Positions 44,952 through 53,082 of a stretch of DNA of 64,000 nucleotides are shown here, piece after piece; within the stretch, counting starts at the first letter, position 1, and every line of letters begins with the position of its first letter. The DNA is from an uncultured Bacteroides sp. (GTDB taxonomy: Bacteria > Bacteroidota > Bacteroidia > Bacteroidales > Bacteroidaceae), in contig CALUOO010000013.1 of assembly GCA_944322345.1 (NCBI GenBank), positions 26,732 through 90,731 on the forward strand. The letters run 5' to 3'. The notes below the pieces were generated by a model, which ran no database searches, was not told the DNA's origin, and was given only the letters and a program-made list of their open reading frames with translations. Made by a program: the position numbers and the translations under genes.

Positions 44952-45818
44952 ATGAATCTAATTTTAATTGCGGCAATTTCTTTAGGACTTATTGCACTTA
45001 TCTTAGCTGCTATTCTTTATATTGCTTCTAAGAAGTTTGCTGTATATGAAGATCCAAGAATTGCAGAAATCGCTAAGGTTTTGCCTCAAGCTAATTGTGG
45101 AGGATGTGGATATCCCGGATGTAATGGATTTGCTGACGCCTGTGTTAAAGCAGGAACGTTAGATGGTAAGTATTGTCCTGTCGGTGGGCAACCTGTTATG
45201 GCAAATGTCGCTAACATCCTTGGTTTATCAGTTAGCGATGCAGAGCCGAAAGTTGCAGTAGTGAGATGCAATGGTAGTTGTGAAAATCGCCCACATATTA
45301 ATCAATATGATGGTGTGAAAAGTTGTGCTATTGCAGCTTCGCTGTATAGTGGAGAAACTGGTTGCAGCTATGGATGTGTCGGATGTGGCGATTGTGTTAC
45401 GGCGTGTATCTTTGGCGCTATTTCAATGAATCCTGTGACGGGGCTTCCTGAGGTAGATGAAAATAAATGTACGGCATGTGGAGCATGTACCAAAGTGTGT
45501 CCGAAAGCAATTATTGAAATCCGCCCAAAAGGGAAGAAATCTCGCCGAGTTTATATTCAATGTGTTAATAAGGATAAGGGAGGAACAGCTCGTAAGGCAT
45601 GCTTAGTAAGTTGTATAGGATGTGGAAAATGTGTTAAAACATGTCCTTTTGAAGCTATTACTTTGGAAAATAATTTGGCTTATATTGATCCATATAAGTG
45701 TAAATCATGTCGTAAGTGTGAAGAAATTTGTCCTCAGGGAGCAATTGTTGCATTAAATTTTCCACCTCGCAAGTCAGAAGCAATATCAATGGTGGATGGA
45801 CAGACTGAAGGACGATAA
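44952..45818 (+). CDS. rnfB: Rnf complex subunit RnfB, multi-ferredoxin
   Basis: 288 residues. Membrane helix 1-24, then the Fe-S domain CGGCGYPGC (about 49-57) with a further Cys in KYCPVG, and four ferredoxin-type CxxCxxCxxxC/P motifs: CVGCGDCVTAC, CTACGACTKVC, CIGCGKCVKTC and CKSCRKCEEIC. RnfB passes electrons from ferredoxin into the complex. Second gene of a tight operon in the order rnfB-C-D-G-E-A. Confidence 0.96.
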   Translation: MNLILIAAISLGLIALILAAILYIASKKFAVYEDPRIAEIAKVLPQANCGGCGYPGCNGFADACVKAGTLDGKYCPVGGQPVMANVANILGLSVSDAEPKVAVVRCNGSCENRPHINQYDGVKSCAIAASLYSGETGCSYGCVGCGDCVTACIFGAISMNPVTGLPEVDENKCTACGACTKVCPKAIIEIRPKGKKSRRVYIQCVNKDKGGTARKACLVSCIGCGKCVKTCPFEAITLENNLAYIDPYKCKSCRKCEEICPQGAIVALNFPPRKSEAISMVDGQTEGR

Positions 45819-45842
45819 ATAATAACTAAAATTGAAAATTGT

Positions 45843-47180
45843 ATGTTGAAAACATTTTCTATTGGTGGAATTCATCCGCATGAAAATAAGTTGTCAGTAC
45901 ATCAACCTATCGAGGTTGCCAAACTTCCAGCGAAAGCAATTATTTTACTAGGGCAGCATATAGGTGCACCTGCTAAGCCGATAGTCTCAAAAGGTGATAT
46001 TGTAAAGGTTGGTACAAAAATAGCAGAACCTGTAGGTTTTGTCTCTGCTGCTATTCATTCTTCTGTAAATGGAAAGGTTGCTAAAATTGATTCGATCATT
46101 GATGTAAGTGGCTATGCTAAACCTGCTATTTTCATAGATGTAGAAGGCGATGAATGGGAAGATGTAATCGATCGTTCTGACACTCTCATAAAAGAATGTG
46201 ATTTGTCTTCCGAAGAAATCATAAAAAAAATTGCAGATGCAGGGATTGTTGGGCTGGGTGGAGCCTGTTTCCCTACCCAAATTAAACTTTGCCCTCCACC
46301 ATCTTATAAAGCTGAATGCGTAATTATCAATGCTGTAGAATGTGAACCATACTTGACTGCTGATCATCAATTAATGTTAGAGCATGCAGAGGAAATTATG
46401 GTAGGTATTACTATCTTAATGAAGGCTGTAAAAGTGAATAAAGCGTTCATAGGTATAGAAAACAACAAAACTGATGCTATTGCATTGATGACTAAAATTG
46501 CTTCTACCTATGCAGGCATAGAAGTTGTTCCTTTAAAGATAAAATATCCACAAGGGGGAGAAAAACAGTTAATAGACGCTATAACTAAAAAACAGGTAAG
46601 CAGTGGCGCACTCCCAATTTCAACAGGAGCTGTTGTGCAAAATGTTGGTACTGCGTTTGCTGTATATCAGGCTGTACAGAAAAATAAGCCATTGTTTGAG
46701 CGCGTTGTTACCGTAACAGGGAAATCTCTAGTAAAGCCATCTAATCTTCTTGTTCGCATTGGTACTCCTATAAAAGAATTAATTGACGCATGTGGAGGGT
46801 TACCCGAAGATACCGGAAAAATTGTTGGAGGGGGGCCTATGATGGGAAAAGCTTTGATGAATATTGATGTTCCTACTGCTAAAGGAAGTTCTGGTATTTT
46901 AATATTGAGTTCTAAAGAGGCCAAACGAGGTGAAATGCAAACTTGCATTCGATGTGCGAAATGTGTTAGTGTCTGTCCGATGGGTTTGGAACCCTATTTG
47001 CTTAGTGCATTATCTGAAAATGGTGATTTTGAGCGCATGGAGAATGAAAAAATTATGGATTGTATTGAATGTGGCTCTTGTCAATTTACTTGTCCGGCTT
47101 ACAGACCTTTACTTGATTTTTGCAGATTAGGAAAGGCGAAAGTTGGAGCTATGATTCGTGCACGTCAAACTAAAAAATAA
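45843..47180 (+). CDS. rnfC: Rnf complex subunit RnfC
   Basis: 445 residues. GGIHPHENKLSVHQPIEVAKLPAKAIILLGQHIGAPAKPIV is the RnfC N-terminal lipoyl-like domain, GLGGACFPTQIKL and NAVECEPYLTADHQLM the NADH/FMN-binding Rossmann region, and two 4Fe-4S motifs CIRCAKCVSVC and CIECGSCQFTC close the protein. Peripheral subunit that exchanges electrons with NAD. Confidence 0.97.
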   Translation: MLKTFSIGGIHPHENKLSVHQPIEVAKLPAKAIILLGQHIGAPAKPIVSKGDIVKVGTKIAEPVGFVSAAIHSSVNGKVAKIDSIIDVSGYAKPAIFIDVEGDEWEDVIDRSDTLIKECDLSSEEIIKKIADAGIVGLGGACFPTQIKLCPPPSYKAECVIINAVECEPYLTADHQLMLEHAEEIMVGITILMKAVKVNKAFIGIENNKTDAIALMTKIASTYAGIEVVPLKIKYPQGGEKQLIDAITKKQVSSGALPISTGAVVQNVGTAFAVYQAVQKNKPLFERVVTVTGKSLVKPSNLLVRIGTPIKELIDACGGLPEDTGKIVGGGPMMGKALMNIDVPTAKGSSGILILSSKEAKRGEMQTCIRCAKCVSVCPMGLEPYLLSALSENGDFERMENEKIMDCIECGSCQFTCPAYRPLLDFCRLGKAKVGAMIRARQTKK

Positions 47181-47188
47181 AAGAAAGA

Positions 47189-48184
47189 ATGGAAAATAAA
47201 TTAATCGTATCATTATCTCCTCATATACATGGGGAAGACAGTGTACAAAAAAATATGTACGGGGTGTTGATTGCACTTATTCCGGCTTTTTTGGTATCTG
47301 TTATCTTTTTTGGAATAGGTGCACTGATTGTTACAATGACTTCTGTAGCTTCCTGCCTATTTTTTGAGTGGAGTATTACCAAGTTTTTAATGAAAAAGGA
47401 GACTCTCACTATACGTGATGGATCGGCTGTTATAACAGGTGTTCTGTTAGCTTTTAATTTGCCATCTAACTTGCCAGTATGGATTATTATTTTAGGGTCT
47501 TTATTTGCAATTGGAGTAGGGAAGATGTCTTTTGGAGGATTGGGTTGTAATCCTTTCAATCCAGCATTGGTTGGACGAGTATTTTTGTTGCTTTCTTTCC
47601 CTGTACAGATGACTAGTTGGCCGGAAACAGGACAATGGATGGCATATACTGATGCCACAACCGGAGCTACTCCACTGGCTTTGATGAAACAGATTATTCA
47701 TGGTAATGAAGCGGCGTTAGAACAATTGCCTGATAGTTTGAGTCTGTTTATTGGACAGAATAGTGGGTGTATTGGTGAGGTAAGTGCATTGGCATTGTTG
47801 TTAGGACTTATATATATGCTTTGGAAGAAAATTATCACATGGCATATTCCTATTTCTATTTTGGCAACTGTATTTGTTCTTACTGAGGTTATGCATTGCA
47901 TAGATCCTGGTAAATACATGTCTCCAGTGTTGCATTTATTGTCTGGTGGTTTAATGCTTGGAGCTATTTTTATGGCAACAGATTATGTTACTTCTCCAAT
48001 GAGCAAAAAAGGTATGCTTCTTTATGGAGTAAGTATAGGGTTGCTCACTGTTGTTATTCGTCAATTTGGAGCATATCCAGAAGGAATGTCTTTCGCTATT
48101 CTGATAATGAATGCTTTTACTCCATTAATAAATACTTATTGTAAACCAAAACGCTTTGGGGAGGTAGCGAGAATGAAAAAATGA
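47189..48184 (+). CDS. rnfD: Rnf complex subunit RnfD
   Basis: 331 residues, about nine transmembrane helices. TDATTGATPLA (around residue 155) contains the TGAT flavinylation motif to which FMN is attached through the Thr by ApbE (not in this window). SPHIHGEDSVQKNMYGVLIALIP is the usual N-terminus. Overlaps rnfG by 4 bases (ATGA). Confidence 0.96.
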   Translation: MENKLIVSLSPHIHGEDSVQKNMYGVLIALIPAFLVSVIFFGIGALIVTMTSVASCLFFEWSITKFLMKKETLTIRDGSAVITGVLLAFNLPSNLPVWIIILGSLFAIGVGKMSFGGLGCNPFNPALVGRVFLLLSFPVQMTSWPETGQWMAYTDATTGATPLALMKQIIHGNEAALEQLPDSLSLFIGQNSGCIGEVSALALLLGLIYMLWKKIITWHIPISILATVFVLTEVMHCIDPGKYMSPVLHLLSGGLMLGAIFMATDYVTSPMSKKGMLLYGVSIGLLTVVIRQFGAYPEGMSFAILIMNAFTPLINTYCKPKRFGEVARMKK

Positions 48185-48870
48185 AAAAATTGGAATCATC
48201 TTTAAAAAATATGTTATTAGTATTGACTGGAGTGACAGTTATTTCAGTTGCGTTGCTTGCTTATGTAAATGAATTAACAAAAGTTCCTATTGCTGAGGCT
48301 AATATGAAAACATTGAATGCAGCTTTGAAAAAGGTACTTCCTGAATTTTCTAATAATCCAATAATGGAAAGTGATACAATCGTTACAGAGAAAGAAGGCA
48401 AGAAGAATATTGATTTTATTATTTATCCTGCAATGAACGGTGAACAGCAGATTGGAGCTGCAGTAGAAGCAAAGTCGATGGGGTTTGGCGGTGAATTAAA
48501 AATTCTGGTAGGCTTTGATGCTGAAGGGAAAATTTATAATTACTTTTTGTTATCCCATTCTGAAACTCCTGGATTAGGCTCTAAAGCAGATAAATGGTTT
48601 GGTTCTTTTGATCCACTAAAAGGAGAAAAGTCGATTGTGCATGATGATAAAAATTTAAACTCTATCATCGGATTAAATCCCGGAGAATCTGCTTTAACTG
48701 TTACAAAAGATGGAGGGCAAGTTGATGCAATAACAGCATCTACAATTACCTCTCGTGCTTTTCTTGGTGCTGTTAATGCTGCATATCAGGCATATGTTGC
48801 AAAAAATGGTGATTCAGTTAATGCGACAACGGGGGCAACTAAAAAACATCATAGAGATAACATGGATTAA
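48181..48870 (+). CDS. rnfG: Rnf complex subunit RnfG
   Basis: 229 residues. One N-terminal membrane helix (about 10-30), then an FMN-binding domain with HSETPGLGSKAD and DAITASTITSRA. In most RnfG/NqrC proteins the latter site reads SGAT followed by (I/L)TS; here it is TAST-ITS, while a second Thr motif, NATTGATKKHH, appears at the extreme C-terminus. Which Thr carries FMN is therefore open. Starts inside the rnfD stop. Confidence 0.95.
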   Translation: MKKLESSLKNMLLVLTGVTVISVALLAYVNELTKVPIAEANMKTLNAALKKVLPEFSNNPIMESDTIVTEKEGKKNIDFIIYPAMNGEQQIGAAVEAKSMGFGGELKILVGFDAEGKIYNYFLLSHSETPGLGSKADKWFGSFDPLKGEKSIVHDDKNLNSIIGLNPGESALTVTKDGGQVDAITASTITSRAFLGAVNAAYQAYVAKNGDSVNATTGATKKHHRDNMD

Positions 48871-48884
48871 GGGAAGGAGTGAGT

Positions 48885-49469
48885 ATGAATAATTTTAAAA
48901 TATTAATTAATGGGTTAATAAAAGAAAATCCTACGTTTGTACTTTTGCTTGGAATGTGCCCTACATTAGGTACAACGTCTTCTGCTATTAATGGAATGGG
49001 AATGGGATTAGCTACAATGTTTGTGTTAATCTGTTCAAATGTTGTAATTTCTTTACTGAAAAATTTAATTCCTGACATGGTACGCATCCCTGCATATATT
49101 GTTGTCATTGCTTCATTTGTTACTTTATTACAAATGGTAATGCAGGCCTTTGTCCCAGATTTATATGCTACATTAGGGCTGTTTATTCCTTTGATTGTAG
49201 TTAATTGTATCGTTTTAGGCCGTGCAGAGGCATTTGCTGCTAAAAACAATCCAATAGCTTCTATGTTTGATGGCATTGGCATTGGACTTGGCTTTACTTT
49301 TGCATTGACACTATTGGGATGTATTCGAGAGTTTTTAGGAACAGGTAAGATATTTAATTTGACTATTGTATCCGAAGAATATGGTATGTTGCTTTTTGTT
49401 TTGGCTCCGGGGGCGTTTATTGCTTTAGGATATCTAATTGCGATTGTCAATAGACTGAAAAAGGCATAA
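48885..49469 (+). CDS. rnfE: Rnf complex subunit RnfE
   Basis: 194 residues from the ATG at 48885, which follows GGAAGGAG (48872-48879), a clear ribosome-binding site and unusual for this AT-rich operon; the GTG at 48879 lies inside it. Six transmembrane helices; NGLIKENPTFVLLLGMCPTLGTTSSA and IREFLGTGKI are family motifs, with one Cys per half for the membrane 2Fe-2S cluster shared with RnfA. Confidence 0.95.
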   Translation: MNNFKILINGLIKENPTFVLLLGMCPTLGTTSSAINGMGMGLATMFVLICSNVVISLLKNLIPDMVRIPAYIVVIASFVTLLQMVMQAFVPDLYATLGLFIPLIVVNCIVLGRAEAFAAKNNPIASMFDGIGIGLGFTFALTLLGCIREFLGTGKIFNLTIVSEEYGMLLFVLAPGAFIALGYLIAIVNRLKKA

Positions 49470-49496
49470 ATTAGCAAACTATTAATTTGTTATAAA

Positions 49497-50069
49497 ATGG
49501 AATATCTATTAATTTTTATATCCGCAGTTTTTGTAAACAACATTGTGCTATCACAGTTTCTTGGTATATGTCCATTCCTTGGTGTCTCTAAAAAAATTGA
49601 AACTGCTATGGGAATGACTGCAGCTGTGACTTTTGTGTTGACTATTGCTACAATTGTGACTTTTATGTTACAGAAGTTTTTGTTAGATGTTTTTAATTTG
49701 GGATATCTACAAACGATCACTTTTATTCTGGTGATTGCAGCATTGGTTCAACTCGTAGAAATTATTTTAAAGAAGGTATCACCAGCTTTATATCAGGCTT
49801 TAGGTGTATTTTTGCCATTGATTACGACCAACTGTTGTATTCTTGGTGTTACAATTTTGGTAATACAAAAAGATTATGACTTACTTACTGGAGTTGTATA
49901 CGCTTTTTCTACAGCGTTAGGATTTGGATTAGCATTAATCCTTTTTGCAGGATTACGTGAGCAAATGAGTCTCGTAAAAATACCTAAAGGTATGCAAGGA
50001 ACTCCTATTGCTCTTATTACGGCTGGGCTGCTTGCGATGGCGTTTATGGGATTTTCTGGAGTGGTTTAA
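49497..50069 (+). CDS. rnfA: Rnf complex subunit RnfA
   Basis: 190 residues, six transmembrane helices. NNIVLSQFLGICPFLGVSKKIETA and PLITTNCCILGV carry the Cys residues that hold the RnfA/RnfE 2Fe-2S cluster. Last gene of the operon; a hairpin-rich element follows and probably ends transcription. Confidence 0.96.
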   Translation: MEYLLIFISAVFVNNIVLSQFLGICPFLGVSKKIETAMGMTAAVTFVLTIATIVTFMLQKFLLDVFNLGYLQTITFILVIAALVQLVEIILKKVSPALYQALGVFLPLITTNCCILGVTILVIQKDYDLLTGVVYAFSTALGFGLALILFAGLREQMSLVKIPKGMQGTPIALITAGLLAMAFMGFSGVV

Positions 50070-50115
50070 TTTGTCTAAGAAGCAATATAAAGCTACATCT
50101 ATTTTGTTGGTAAGA

Positions 50116-50296
50116 AGAGACTGTCTCAAAATATCAAACAGAGATAGGTCTGCTATAATCTATAAGTTACAACATAAAAATCTCCTGCTTTTAAGTCCTG
50201 TAATCTTGAAGTAAACAAGGGCTAAAAGCAGGAGATTTTTCTAAGTTTCAATCTATAAGATTTTTAATATTGTAATTCTATTTTAAGACAGTCTCT
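50116..50296. mobile_element. MITE-like element with terminal and internal inverted repeats
   Basis: 181 bp. Terminal arms AGAGACTGTCTCAAAAT (50116-50132) and ATTTTAAGACAGTCTCT (50280-50296) match at 16 of 17 positions; inside them, concentrically, lies a perfect 18-bp pair AAAAATCTCCTGCTTTTA (50176-50193) and its inverse (50223-50240). There is no coding capacity. The form fits a miniature inverted-repeat element. The inner hairpin with its T-rich end could also terminate rnf transcription. Confidence 0.6.
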
Positions 50297-50333
50297 TTTT
50301 TTTATCGAAGTCGGTTTATACTTTATATGATAA

Positions 50334-50363
50334 AAAAACTACCCCAATTCTGGGGTAGTTTTT
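50334..50363 (-). terminator. terminator of the tRNA-Arg pair
   Basis: A perfect 12-bp stem AAAAACTACCCC/GGGGTAGTTTTT (50334-50345, 50352-50363) directly downstream of the leftward tRNA genes, with a T run on the minus strand. Confidence 0.92.
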
Positions 50364-50365
50364 AG

Positions 50366-50439
50366 TGATCGCGACAGGATTCAAACCTGTAACCGGCTGA
50401 TCCGTAGTCAGCTACTCTATTCAGTTGAGCTACGCGACC
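50366..50439 (-). tRNA. tRNA-Arg (anticodon ACG), copy 2
   Basis: 74 bases, no encoded CCA. On the minus strand it has acceptor stem GGTCGCG/CGCGATC, D arm GCTC...GAGT, anticodon stem GCTGA/TCAGC with loop CTACGGA (anticodon ACG), and T arm ACAGG/CCTGT with loop TTTGAAT. ACG reads CGU and, after deamination to inosine, CGC and CGA. Body identical to the copy at 50456; only the acceptor pair differs. Confidence 0.96.
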
Positions 50440-50455
50440 CTCTTATTATTTAGTG

Positions 50456-50529
50456 TGACCGCGACAGGATTCAAACCTGTAACCGGCTGATCCGTAGTCA
50501 GCTACTCTATTCAGTTGAGCTACGCGGCC
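50456..50529 (-). tRNA. tRNA-Arg (anticodon ACG), copy 1
   Basis: 74 bases, first in the direction of transcription. Acceptor stem GGCCGCG/CGCGGTC, otherwise the same as the downstream copy. The 16-base spacer and shared promoter and terminator indicate one transcript with two tRNAs. Confidence 0.96.
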
Positions 50530-50549
50530 ATTCTTTTGTTTTACGGGTG

Positions 50550-50580
50550 CAAAGATACGTACTTTTTTTGAATAAGCAAG
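50550..50580 (-). promoter_or_regulatory. promoter of the tRNA-Arg pair
   Basis: Minus strand CTTG (50580-50577), 19 bases, TATCTTTG (50557-50550). Predicted start is about 15 bases before the first tRNA. Confidence 0.65.
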
Positions 50581-50606
50581 TGTTTTATTTACTTTTTTCA
50601 AAGAAT

Positions 50607-52913
50607 TTACTCGATAAATCGGTAATTGAATAATTGCCATCCAATACTAATTCCGATATTCCACTCTTTTTTAGGTGAACTATAATGATTTACATATGCT
50701 GATATATCTCCAAAAGGGAATTGACATACCACAGATAATTCTCCAAGATATTCAAATTTCGAAAATGCTTTTCCATAGTACGCCTTATTCAGCGAATTTC
50801 GTTCTATAGGGAAAATAGGCATAAAACCATAGAATTCACTTCTGAAATGGATCATTTGATTTAATCGAAAGATAGGACGAATGCCTACCCCTACAAATTG
50901 ATTAGCTCGAAATGCCTCATTGTAGGTTAATTGGCTGTGTAAGGTAGGTGAAAATTCTCCTGCTTGCATCATAGTTGCCATGTAGTTTTCTGAAAAATTT
51001 TTAGAAGCATATAGAGCTTTTAAATACCATCCCAGTGTCCAATGTTCACTCATTGTGTGGTATTTCTCCTTCATGTAAGATAATTGTAGCCATGAATGAT
51101 GCCCTTGGTCATTGTCTTTTTCTTTTTGTGTTTCCTCACCAGAAAAGAAATACTCTTTCCCCACAAAAATTTGAGCGATTAATGCTTCTCTATATCCACG
51201 GGTAGGATATTGCTTTGAATTTAAGGTACTTCCATTAAAACTAATAGCACCACCTAACAGGTCATAACGGCTTCTGTCAAACTTGTCCTTATCAAAATCA
51301 ATTACATTCTTTTGGAAATATTTATCTTCAATTCTTGCGACGCCGACACTAAACTCGGCACGTTTGTTTGACAAAAAAGGAAGTCCGACTTGTAGTTTTA
51401 AAAAACGTTCATCTTTTTGGTTAAATGCCGGTTTATTGTTCTTAGAAAATAATTTATCTTTTTTAAAGTAGTCAAAGGTGCTAATAGATGCTATAAAACG
51501 GTAGGATGTGGGAATGGTAGTAGAAAAGTTAATCTTTGCCATAAATTGGGCATTATTATAAACTTTACCTATTTGACCGTCAAATAGAAACTCTTTAGCA
51601 TAGTAATTAAGGTCCTGATATCCTATTCCCAAATAAATCTGATTAGAATTAGAGGTGGATATATTTCCTCCTAATCGAAGAAAGAAATTATTTTCGGCCT
51701 TAACTTTTAAATGTAAATCATAAATATCTTCCTCGGGATTGTAAATTGCATGTGGAATAATTTCCGATACCATATTATCTGATAATAGACGGAAATATCC
51801 TTGTTTTAGATCTTCGTATGTAAAAGTACCATCTTCAGAACGGTGAAATTCTTTCTTTATATATGCTTGCTGCTGTAAGGTAGCTCCTTCTATAGTTATG
51901 TCTTTAAATCGCAAATCTGGTAGTTTACTACGGTATACCATTCTTCTTAGCCGTATATTTTCTTTATCTACTCTTCGGTGAATTCGCTTTTTAATGGAAT
52001 CCATCATTGCAATTGTCCTGTTGTAGCCGATATCATGCAACTCATCTATCCGTTGGAAATCCATTAGGCTTACATCGTTATATTTGAATGTCATTAAGAT
52101 TCCTACAGAATCGGGGATGGAATAATCTGTTTTTTGCATTACCATATTTTCTATTTGGCTCATCAGATCATTCTCTTTGGGTTTAGTAGGATTGGCTGCA
52201 ACTACACTTCCTATGATAATGTCTGGATGAAAATCCTCTTTCATAACATCTGTAGGAAAGTTATTATAAATACCTCCATCGTATGCTAATACATTGTTGA
52301 TTTCAATGGGTTTAAACATAAATGGAAAACTCATAGATGCACGTACGGCATCTCCTAAGTCACCATTACGCATCACTAATTGTTTTTTATTATATACATC
52401 TGATGCTACACATCGGAAAGGAATGAATAGTTTACTGAAATCTCCTTTACAAGCTGCTGTTCCCCGTGCATATAAGTCAAGGAATACAAGGTTCATTTGT
52501 ATTGGATCTACTACACTTGTCGGAAGGAATTGTGGTTTTAGGTTTTTTAGTGAGTCTTTAAATGAAAATCGAATATTAAGAAATTCCGGTGTCGGAAGAT
52601 TTTTCTTGAAATGATATACATAATCCTCTTCCACTTCTCCAGAATACCAACGCTTGAAATCAGGAGATTTCAGAAGTTGCATCATATCATCTGGAGAATA
52701 TCCCATTGCGTATAATGATCCGATAATAGCTCCCATTGACGTTCCTGTTATATAATCAATAGGAATATTATTTTCTTCTAACGCACGAATAATGCCGATA
52801 TGTGTTAGTCCTTTAGCTCCACCTCCACTTAATACCAGTCCTACTTTTTGGGCTGATATACTGTTGGGTAGTAACATCCATAAAGATATGAATACTAGAA
52901 GGTATTTTCTCAT
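50607..52913 (-). CDS. patatin-like phospholipase with C-terminal outer-membrane barrel
   Basis: 768 residues. Signal peptide (1-21, ending SISA), then a patatin domain: SGGGAKG oxyanion loop (29-35), nucleophile motif GTSMG (57-61, Ser59), and the catalytic Asp in YDGGIYNNF. Residues about 320-400 are a POTRA-like domain (DITIEGATLQQQAYIKKEF), the remainder an Omp85-like barrel. The patatin-POTRA-barrel order resembles PlpD-type (type Vd) autotransporter-like proteins. Likely lipase activity tied to the outer membrane. It has its own -7 box at 52943. Confidence 0.92.
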   Translation of the reverse strand: MRKYLLVFISLWMLLPNSISAQKVGLVLSGGGAKGLTHIGIIRALEENNIPIDYITGTSMGAIIGSLYAMGYSPDDMMQLLKSPDFKRWYSGEVEEDYVYHFKKNLPTPEFLNIRFSFKDSLKNLKPQFLPTSVVDPIQMNLVFLDLYARGTAACKGDFSKLFIPFRCVASDVYNKKQLVMRNGDLGDAVRASMSFPFMFKPIEINNVLAYDGGIYNNFPTDVMKEDFHPDIIIGSVVAANPTKPKENDLMSQIENMVMQKTDYSIPDSVGILMTFKYNDVSLMDFQRIDELHDIGYNRTIAMMDSIKKRIHRRVDKENIRLRRMVYRSKLPDLRFKDITIEGATLQQQAYIKKEFHRSEDGTFTYEDLKQGYFRLLSDNMVSEIIPHAIYNPEEDIYDLHLKVKAENNFFLRLGGNISTSNSNQIYLGIGYQDLNYYAKEFLFDGQIGKVYNNAQFMAKINFSTTIPTSYRFIASISTFDYFKKDKLFSKNNKPAFNQKDERFLKLQVGLPFLSNKRAEFSVGVARIEDKYFQKNVIDFDKDKFDRSRYDLLGGAISFNGSTLNSKQYPTRGYREALIAQIFVGKEYFFSGEETQKEKDNDQGHHSWLQLSYMKEKYHTMSEHWTLGWYLKALYASKNFSENYMATMMQAGEFSPTLHSQLTYNEAFRANQFVGVGIRPIFRLNQMIHFRSEFYGFMPIFPIERNSLNKAYYGKAFSKFEYLGELSVVCQFPFGDISAYVNHYSSPKKEWNIGISIGWQLFNYRFIE

Positions 52914-52942
52914 AATTTTTTGGAATAGTTAGAATCAATATC

Positions 52943-52950
52943 CAAATATA
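52943..52950 (-). promoter_or_regulatory. -7 box for the patatin-barrel gene
   Basis: Reverse complement TATATTTG, an exact TAnnTTTG match about 30 bases before the ATG; AT-rich context lowers its weight. Confidence 0.4.
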
Positions 52951-52995
52951 TATAATACTTCCTTATGTATGATATATTGCTCCATTATTTCTATA

Positions 52996-53027
52996 AAAAA
53001 AGCACTGCGAATTTTCGCAATGCTTTT
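52996..53027 (-). terminator. terminator of htpG
   Basis: AAAAGCACTGCGAA (52998-53011) and TTCGCAATGCTTTT (53014-53027) form a 14-bp stem with one mismatch, followed by Ts on the minus strand. Confidence 0.85.
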
Positions 53028-53082
53028 AGTGATAGGTCTATACGACTGATAAAAATAAGTCTTATATTTACAATTTATTATT

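Noticed and set aside
50446-50640. 64-codon leftward frame
   Set aside because: Covers a tRNA gene and its promoter; the 'NGRVAQLNRVADYGSAGYRF' type of text is the well-known translation of a tRNA.
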